Source: NCEH01 sp043195195
GTDB lineage: Bacteria; Pseudomonadota; Alphaproteobacteria; Rhizobiales; Xanthobacteraceae
Direction of reading: 5' to 3'
NCBI RefSeq assembly: GCF_043195195.1
Contig: NZ_JBAFWT010000001.1
Span: forward strand, 310,001-374,000
DNA length: 64,000 nt
The notes under the pieces were generated by a model. The model did no database searches, was not told where the DNA came from, and saw only the letters and a program-made list of their open reading frames with translations. A program made the position numbers and the translations under genes. Below are positions 59,181 through 64,000 of this stretch, in pieces; within the stretch, counting starts at the first letter, position 1, and each line of letters begins with the position of its first letter.

Positions 59181-59767
59181 GTGCCGATTTCCGCCCGGTG
59201 ACATTCCACCAGATGGTCGTTCACCAGCCCGCAGGCCTGCATGGCGGCATAGACGATGGTGGGGCCGACGAACTTGAAGCCGAGCGCCTTCAATTCCTTG
59301 GAGAGCTTCAGTGAAGCCGGCGTCTGGGCCGGGATGTCGGCCAGCGTGCGCGGCCGGTTCATCTGGACCTTCCCATCCACCGCGCTCCACATGAGATCGG
59401 CGAAGGAGCGGCCGCGCGCCTGCCAGTCGAGATAGGCGCGGGCGGAAAGAACGGCGCCTTCGATCTTGGCGCGGTTGCGCACGATGCCCGCGTCGGCCAT
59501 CAGCGCTTCGATCTTAGCGGCGTCGTAGCGGGCGATGGTCTCCGGCTCGAAGCCGTCGAAGGCGCGGCGGAAATTGTCGCGCTTGCGCAGGATGGTGATC
59601 CAGGCGAGCCCGGCCTGAAACCCATCCAGCAGCAGCTTCTCGAACAAGGCGCGGTCGTCCCGCTCGGGCACCCCCCATTCAGTGTCGTGATAGGCGACAT
59701 ACAGCGGATCTGTGCCGCACCAGGGGCAGCGGCACTTACCGTCGGCGTGCGGCGTCAAAAGGCTCAC
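59177..59767 (-). CDS. tag: DNA-3-methyladenine glycosylase I
   Basis: Removes 3-methyladenine from DNA. The 196 residues show the Tag pattern: CRCPWCGTDPLYVAYHDTEWGVP at the start (zinc cysteines), LFEKLLLDGFQAGLAWITILRKR, and the C-terminal NDHLVECHRAEI with a zinc ligand histidine and cysteine. I use a GTG at 59767, which overlaps the ygfZ stop in the sequence GTGA; the frame is open to 59794. With the AlkA-type gene at 12 kb, the genome has both glycosylase types. Confidence 0.93.
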   Translation of the reverse strand: MSLLTPHADGKCRCPWCGTDPLYVAYHDTEWGVPERDDRALFEKLLLDGFQAGLAWITILRKRDNFRRAFDGFEPETIARYDAAKIEALMADAGIVRNRAKIEGAVLSARAYLDWQARGRSFADLMWSAVDGKVQMNRPRTLADIPAQTPASLKLSKELKALGFKFVGPTIVYAAMQACGLVNDHLVECHRAEIGT

Positions 59768-60615
59768 GCTTCGCCCATCGGGAAGGTCGCCCAATCGGGC
59801 CGGCGCAAGGTGATCTCGACCCCACCGGCCACCAGCGGCAGGCCGGCGGCGCTGGCGTCGGCGGCGCGGTCGAGCCGCACCAGCGCAATGCCGTGGCCCT
59901 GCGCGGAGGAGCCGATGTGGCCCACGGTCTTCTCCCCGGCGCGTATTTCCGAGCCCTCCTCGGGCGCAAACTCGAACAGGGCCTGCACGGAACGGGTCCG
60001 GGCAGTGCCACGATGCTGCATGCGGCTCACCACCTCCTGCCCCACGAAGCAGCCCTTCTTGAAGTCGACGCCGCCCAATTGGTCCATGTCCGCCTCATGG
60101 GGGAAGGCATCGCCATAGGCGAAATCGAGGCCGCCCTGCGGCACGCCGAGCGCGATGCGGTGGGCGTGATAGGCACTGGCATCGCCCGCCAGCGCCTCGG
60201 CTTCGGCGCGCGGCAGCACCAGGCGCTCACCCAGGGCCGCAAGCCGGGGATCGGGGAAGACCTGCGCCGAAGGCGGCGCGGCGGGCGCTTCCGCATCGAA
60301 GCGCGCAGCGACCGCGAGGTCCTCGTCCAGCGTAAACTCCACCTTGGCGCGCAGCAGGTACATTTTAAGGCGCTTCAACAGATCTTCCTTCAGCGCCGCC
60401 GGCACATCCAGCAGAAAGGCCTCCGGCTCGCCGGCCGGGGCATAGAGGAAGAAATCGGCGATGATCTTACCCTGCGGCATCAGCAGGGCGCCGAAGCGGG
60501 CGCCGCCGGCCTCAAGCCCCGCAACGTTGCAGGTGATGAGATTATGCAGGAATTTGCGAGCATCCGGGCCGCCGACGTGGATCACCGATCGGTCGGCGAG
60601 ATATGCAATCGGCAT
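59764..60615 (-). CDS. ygfZ: YgfZ/CAF17 folate-binding protein
   Basis: A 283-residue GcvT-like protein binding tetrahydrofolate and aiding maintenance of iron-sulfur proteins such as MiaB. The signature KGCFVGQEVVSRMQHRG is present near residue 195, and the N-terminus (PIAYLADRSVIHVGGPDARKFL) is typical. I start it at 60615, 7 bases after an AAGGA site; ATGs at 60621 and 60645 are alternatives. It is translationally coupled to tag. It diverges from the dihydroorotase-like gene. Confidence 0.9.
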   Translation of the reverse strand: MPIAYLADRSVIHVGGPDARKFLHNLITCNVAGLEAGGARFGALLMPQGKIIADFFLYAPAGEPEAFLLDVPAALKEDLLKRLKMYLLRAKVEFTLDEDLAVAARFDAEAPAAPPSAQVFPDPRLAALGERLVLPRAEAEALAGDASAYHAHRIALGVPQGGLDFAYGDAFPHEADMDQLGGVDFKKGCFVGQEVVSRMQHRGTARTRSVQALFEFAPEEGSEIRAGEKTVGHIGSSAQGHGIALVRLDRAADASAAGLPLVAGGVEITLRRPDWATFPMGEA

Positions 60616-60725
60616 GGCCATGTCCTTGTCAGAAGCGTCTTTCATACTTAAAGCCGCGGTGCAGCCCCCTCAAGGGTCGGCTCCTACATTAGAGACCGCC
60701 CCACCAGATTAGAGTGAGCCCGGAC

Positions 60726-62066
60726 ATGGCCGATACCTTCGATCTCATCCTCAAGGGCGGCACCGTCGTGACCCCGGCGGGCGAAGCCGTCCTGGATGTC
60801 GGCGTCAGCGGCGGGCGCATCGCCGCCCTCGGCAGCTTCTCGCCCAAGCAGGCCGGGGAGACTATCGATTGCGCGGGACTGCACATTCTGCCCGGCGTCA
60901 TCGATACGCAGGTGCATTTCCGCGAACCCGGCCTGGAGCAGAAGGAAGATCTGGAGAGCGGCTCCCGCGCGGCGGTGATGGGCGGGGTGACCGCCGTGTT
61001 CGAGATGCCGAACACCAATCCCCAGACCACCGATGCGGCGGCGCTGGAGGACAAGATCGCCCGCGCCCGCGACCGCATGCATTGCGACTTTGCTTTCTAT
61101 GTCGGCGGCACCCACGAGAATGTGCGCGACCTGCCGGAGCTGGAGCGCCTGCCCGGCGCCGCCGGCGTGAAGGTTTTCATCGGCTCTTCCACCGGCTCGC
61201 TTCTGGTGGCCGACGATCTGGGCGTGCGTGAGATTCTTAAGGTGATCCGCCGCCGCGCCGCCTTCCATTGCGAGGACGAGCCGCGCCTCAACGAGCGCAA
61301 ATCCATGCGCATGGCGGGCAAACCGGCCTCGCACCCGATCTGGCGCGACGATGTCGCCGCCCTCATCGCCACCCAGCGCCTGGTAACCTTGGCCCGCGAA
61401 GTCGGCGCGCGGGTGCATGTGCTGCACGTCTCGACCGCGCAGGAGATGGAATTTCTCGCCGGCGCCCGCGATGTCGCCTCTGTGGAAGTGACGCCCCATC
61501 ACCTCACCCTCGCCGCGCCCGACTGCTACGAGCGCCTCGGCACGCTGGCGCAGATGAACCCGCCGGTGCGCGGCGCACGCCATCGCGATGCCATCTGGGC
61601 CGCGGTCGCGAGCGGCGTGGTGGACGTGCTCGGCTCCGACCACGCGCCCCATACGCTGGAGGAGAAGGCCAAGACCTATCCCGAAAGCCCCTCGGGCATG
61701 ACCGGCGTGCAGACCCTGGTGCCGTTGATGCTGGACCACGTGGCGGATGGCAAGCTCTCGCTCGCCCGCTTCGTCGATCTCTCCAGCGCTGGCCCGGCGC
61801 GGCTGTTCAACATCGCCTGCAAGGGCCGCATCGTGGTCGGCTATGACGCCGATTTCACCGTGGTGGACCTCAAGCGCCGCGCCACCATCACCAATGCCTG
61901 GATCGCCTCGCGCGCCCAATGGACACCTTATGACGGCAAGGAAGTCACCGGCTGGCCGGTCGGCACCTTCGTGCGCGGCAACAAGGTGATGTGGGAAGGC
62001 GAGCTGATCGCCCCCTCAAAGGGCGCGCCCGTACGGTTTCTGGAGACGCTGCAACCCGGCGGCTGA
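60726..62066 (+). CDS. pyrC: Dihydroorotase-like amidohydrolase (PyrC, multifunctional-complex type)
   Basis: A 446-residue cyclic amidohydrolase of the type I dihydroorotase/allantoinase group. Family stretches: LILKGGTVVTPAGE at the start, PGVIDTQVHFREPGL, GVKVFIGSSTGSLL with the candidate carbamylated lysine, VLHVSTAQEM and GSDHAPHTLEEK. The first histidine of the expected HxH metal motif is replaced by Gln62 (Gln62-Val-His64). This form is, I believe, frequent in alphaproteobacteria, and activity on dihydroorotate is an inference. The ATG at 60726 is preferred over a GTG at 60714. A distinct class of dihydroorotase may be encoded elsewhere. Confidence 0.85.
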   Translation: MADTFDLILKGGTVVTPAGEAVLDVGVSGGRIAALGSFSPKQAGETIDCAGLHILPGVIDTQVHFREPGLEQKEDLESGSRAAVMGGVTAVFEMPNTNPQTTDAAALEDKIARARDRMHCDFAFYVGGTHENVRDLPELERLPGAAGVKVFIGSSTGSLLVADDLGVREILKVIRRRAAFHCEDEPRLNERKSMRMAGKPASHPIWRDDVAALIATQRLVTLAREVGARVHVLHVSTAQEMEFLAGARDVASVEVTPHHLTLAAPDCYERLGTLAQMNPPVRGARHRDAIWAAVASGVVDVLGSDHAPHTLEEKAKTYPESPSGMTGVQTLVPLMLDHVADGKLSLARFVDLSSAGPARLFNIACKGRIVVGYDADFTVVDLKRRATITNAWIASRAQWTPYDGKEVTGWPVGTFVRGNKVMWEGELIAPSKGAPVRFLETLQPGG

Positions 62067-62101
62067 TGACCGAGGCGGTTTCCACTTCGCTCAAAGGCGC
62101 T

Positions 62102-62914
62102 TCAGGCCGCCTTCTCGTGTTGCGAGAGATCGGTGATGCGCTGCCCTTCGCCGGTCAGCGGGTTTTCCGGATCATAGGCATAGCTCAGGGTCTCGAAGCG
62201 CATGGAGCGCGCGTCGATCATCAGCAGCTTGCCCACCAGGCTCTCGCCGAAACCGACGATGGCGCGGATCGTCTCCAGCGCCGCCAGCGAACCGGCGAGG
62301 CCCGCCAGCGCACCGAGCACGCCCGCTTCCGCGCAGGGCGCGACCGTGCCGGGCGGGGGAGCTTCGGGGAACAGGCAGCGATAGGTGGGATTGGGCGTGC
62401 CGTCCGGCCCACGCTCATGGGCGCGGATGGTGGTCAGCGTGGCATCGAAGGTGCCGAGCGCCGCCGTTACCAGCGGCTTGCCCGCCAGCACGCACGCGTC
62501 GGAGACCAGATAGCGGGTGGCGAAATTGTCCGACCCGTCCACCACCACATCCACGCCGCGAATCAACTCCAGCGCGTTGCCCGCATCGAGCCGCGTTTTG
62601 TGGAGCACCATTTCCACATGGGGGTTCAGGGCGGTGACCGCATCGCGCGCGCTCTCAACCTTGGGACGGCCGATGTCCTGCGTGCGGTGGATCACCTGCC
62701 GCTGGAGATTGGAGAGGGAAACCTCGTCATCATCCACCAGCACCAGCGTGCCGACCCCGGCGGCGGCCAGATAGAGCAGCACCGGCGCCCCAAGCCCGCC
62801 CGCGCCCACAACCAGCACACGGGCCGCCTTCAGCTTTTGCTGTCCCGGCCCGCCCACATCGTGGAGCACAATGTGGCGCGCATAGCGCTCGATCTCGTCG
62901 CTGGAAAACGCCAT
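62102..62914 (-). CDS. HesA/MoeB/ThiF family adenylyltransferase
   Basis: E1-like enzyme that adenylates the C-terminus of a ubiquitin-like sulfur carrier, MoaD for molybdopterin or ThiS for thiamine. The 270 residues carry GAGGLG at 37-42, the MoeB pattern YARHIVLHDVGGPGQQKLKAARVLVVG and the arginine-rich ATP site in SLSNLQRQVIHRTQDIGRPKVE. The usual second CxxC zinc pair is not clear near the C-terminus. No MoaD or ThiS gene is adjacent, so MoeB is the most likely but not certain assignment. It is on the same strand as cysG, 75 bp downstream of it. Confidence 0.87.
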   Translation of the reverse strand: MAFSSDEIERYARHIVLHDVGGPGQQKLKAARVLVVGAGGLGAPVLLYLAAAGVGTLVLVDDDEVSLSNLQRQVIHRTQDIGRPKVESARDAVTALNPHVEMVLHKTRLDAGNALELIRGVDVVVDGSDNFATRYLVSDACVLAGKPLVTAALGTFDATLTTIRAHERGPDGTPNPTYRCLFPEAPPPGTVAPCAEAGVLGALAGLAGSLAALETIRAIVGFGESLVGKLLMIDARSMRFETLSYAYDPENPLTGEGQRITDLSQHEKAA

Positions 62915-62989
62915 TCACCCGTCCTCAATCCCATCCCGCTCTTTAGATAGGGGATCGCGCGCCTCTGCCCAAGGTGGCGCGAGACGCGC

Positions 62990-64000
62990 TCAGTTCGCGC
63001 TGGCGGCCCGGGGCGCCTCGACCGCCACCGCCTGCGCTTCGCCGAGGGCATAGCCATAGAGCACGAGGCACGGCCCCTGCGCACCCGCCTCCACGGCGGC
63101 GTCCACGGCAGCCGACAGGCCGCCGAGTGGAGCGTGCACCACCCGCTCGTCGGGCCGCGTGGCGGAAAACACGGCGAGGGCCGGGACCATCAGATCCGTA
63201 CCGGCGGCGGCGAGCTTCTCCACCAGTTCCGGCAAGGTTCGGCGCGGCATGTAGACCACCGTGGTCGCCGCAGCATCCGATAGGGCCTTGAAATCGATAT
63301 CCTTCGGCAATTTCCCGTCGCGCGCATGGGCGGTGACGAATTGCAGCCGCCGGGCGTGATCGCGATGAGTCAAGGAAGTTGTGAGCCGGCTCGCAACCCC
63401 TTGGGCGGCGGAGATTCCGGGTACCACCTCCACCGGAATGCCGGCGAGGCGACAGGCGGTGATCTCCTCGCCCGCACGGCCGAAGATCATCGGGTCGCCG
63501 CCCTTCAGGCGCACCACGCGCCGGCCTTCGCGCGCGAGCGAGACCATGAGGGCATTGATGTCGTCCTGCTTGCAGGAGGGGCGATAGCCGGTCTTGCCCA
63601 CCAGCATCTTCTTCGCCTCGCGCCGCGCGAAATCCAGCACCTGGGGCGAGACCAGATCATCATAGAGCACCACTTCGGCGGATTGCAGCACCCGCACCGC
63701 CTTCAAGGTCAGCAATTCGGGATCGCCGGGTCCCGCGCCCACCAGGACCACCGACCCGGTATCGGGCGCGGCACGCACGCTTTCCGCATCCGCCAGCAGC
63801 GCGTCGCGATCCGCCTCATTGGGGGGCTGGTCGGGGGCGAACATGGCGCGAGCGGAAAACTGTTCCCAAAACCGCCGCCGGCCGTGGAAGCTGAGGCCGA
63901 GAGCCGAGACCGCTCCCCGCCAGGTTTGCGCCGCCTGCGCCCACGCCTTGAAACCGGGCGGGAGCAAAGCCTCGATCTTGGCGCGCACCGCCTGCCCGAA
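62990..64000 (-). CDS. cysG: Siroheme synthase CysG, N-terminus cut by window edge
   Basis: Makes siroheme from uroporphyrinogen III through methylation, oxidation and ferrochelation. Visible here are 336 codons: the end of the dimerisation region (AVRAKIEALLPPGFKAWAQ) and a complete uroporphyrinogen-III C-methyltransferase domain (VVLVGAGPGDPELLTLKAVRVLQ, VVRLKGGDPMIFGRAGEE, VPGISAAQGVAS, SLTHRDHARRLQFVTAH). The NAD-binding N-terminal domain is outside the window. It uses the product of HemD, encoded at 37 kb. Siroheme serves sulfite or nitrite reductase. Confidence 0.93.
   Translation of the reverse strand, partial: FGQAVRAKIEALLPPGFKAWAQAAQTWRGAVSALGLSFHGRRRFWEQFSARAMFAPDQPPNEADRDALLADAESVRAAPDTGSVVLVGAGPGDPELLTLKAVRVLQSAEVVLYDDLVSPQVLDFARREAKKMLVGKTGYRPSCKQDDINALMVSLAREGRRVVRLKGGDPMIFGRAGEEITACRLAGIPVEVVPGISAAQGVASRLTTSLTHRDHARRLQFVTAHARDGKLPKDIDFKALSDAAATTVVYMPRRTLPELVEKLAAAGTDLMVPALAVFSATRPDERVVHAPLGGLSAAVDAAVEAGAQGPCLVLYGYALGEAQAVAVEAPRAASAN

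Noticed and set aside
57381..59390. Minus-strand open frame of 669 codons across the sulfatase gene
   Set aside because: Antisense to a clear sulfatase with a complete catalytic motif; composition is typical of a shadow frame.
1..64000. tRNA, rRNA, CRISPR arrays, IS elements or an integrated phage
   Set aside because: No tRNA-like ends, regularly spaced repeats, transposase, integrase or phage structural genes were recognised by reading; a covariance-model scan would be the decisive test for small RNAs.

Overview
This is a chromosomal segment of a high-GC alphaproteobacterium, almost certainly order Hyphomicrobiales (Rhizobiales), with Xanthobacteraceae-like relatives my best guess. The evidence is the gene content: an Irr-type Fur regulator with a heme regulatory motif, class I lysyl-tRNA synthetase, the hemD / mitofilin-like / HemY-like trio, a TIGR02301 protein, a DUF6460 protein and a cytochrome-oxidase-type Sco protein. 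No rRNA, tRNA, CRISPR array, insertion sequence or prophage is visible. Both window ends cut genes: a MATE transporter at the left and siroheme synthase at the right.

Layout. 0-9.4 kb: MATE efflux pump, DUF6460 protein, 1-Cys peroxiredoxin, a comparatively AT-rich sulfotransferase, lysK, an exported repeat protein, an orphan solute-binding protein, a GspE-N/GT2 glycosyltransferase, Sco, and a small membrane protein. 9.4-17.4 kb: ACT-like protein, AEC transporter, gluQRS, AlkA-type glycosylase, alpha/beta hydrolase, HNH protein, DsbB, irr, SH3 protein and a 2-hydroxyacid dehydrogenase. 17.4-25.6 kb: hemC divergent from tsaD-gpsA, DUF952, an XRE-S24 repressor, an ATP-dependent DNA ligase with its MBL-fold exonuclease, and a TPR-methyltransferase. 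25.6-33.4 kb: groES-groEL behind a CIRCE operator and an RpoH-like promoter, a lipoprotein, a CytX-like permease, a VIT1-family protein, DUF1508 and lepA.

33.7-43.1 kb: hemD, mitofilin-like and hemY-like genes, a small conserved gene, TIGR02301, a NUDIX hydrolase, an overlapping HD hydrolase / tyrosine phosphatase pair, a pepsin-like aspartic peptidase, a frameshifted TIGR00266 gene and a histone-deacetylase-family protein. 43.2-48.1 kb: a TetR-controlled EmrAB-type efflux pump with a visible operator, and a flavin monooxygenase. 48.1-52.8 kb: host-attachment protein, a 42-aa membrane peptide, Hsp20, ppdK and a DUF3096 peptide, arranged around a perfect FNR/FixK-type box. 52.9-64 kb: MBL-fold protein, acyl-CoA dehydrogenase, Sua5-type t6A enzyme, GNAT, a Tat-type sulfatase, tag, ygfZ, a dihydroorotase-like protein, a MoeB/ThiF enzyme and cysG.

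Themes: tetrapyrrole synthesis (hemC, hemD, cysG, hemY-like, irr) is spread over the window; hemC and hemD, commonly neighbours in this order, lie about 18 kb apart. t6A tRNA modification (tsaD, sua5), base-excision and end-joining repair (alkA, tag, ligase/exonuclease) and protein quality control (groESL, hsp20) recur. I see no clear novel defence or mobile system. The best candidates for a second look are the bacterial pepsin-like protease, the FNR/FixK-type island, the duplicated groEL 3' end, the TIGR00266 frameshift and the dihydroorotase-like protein lacking one metal-ligand histidine.
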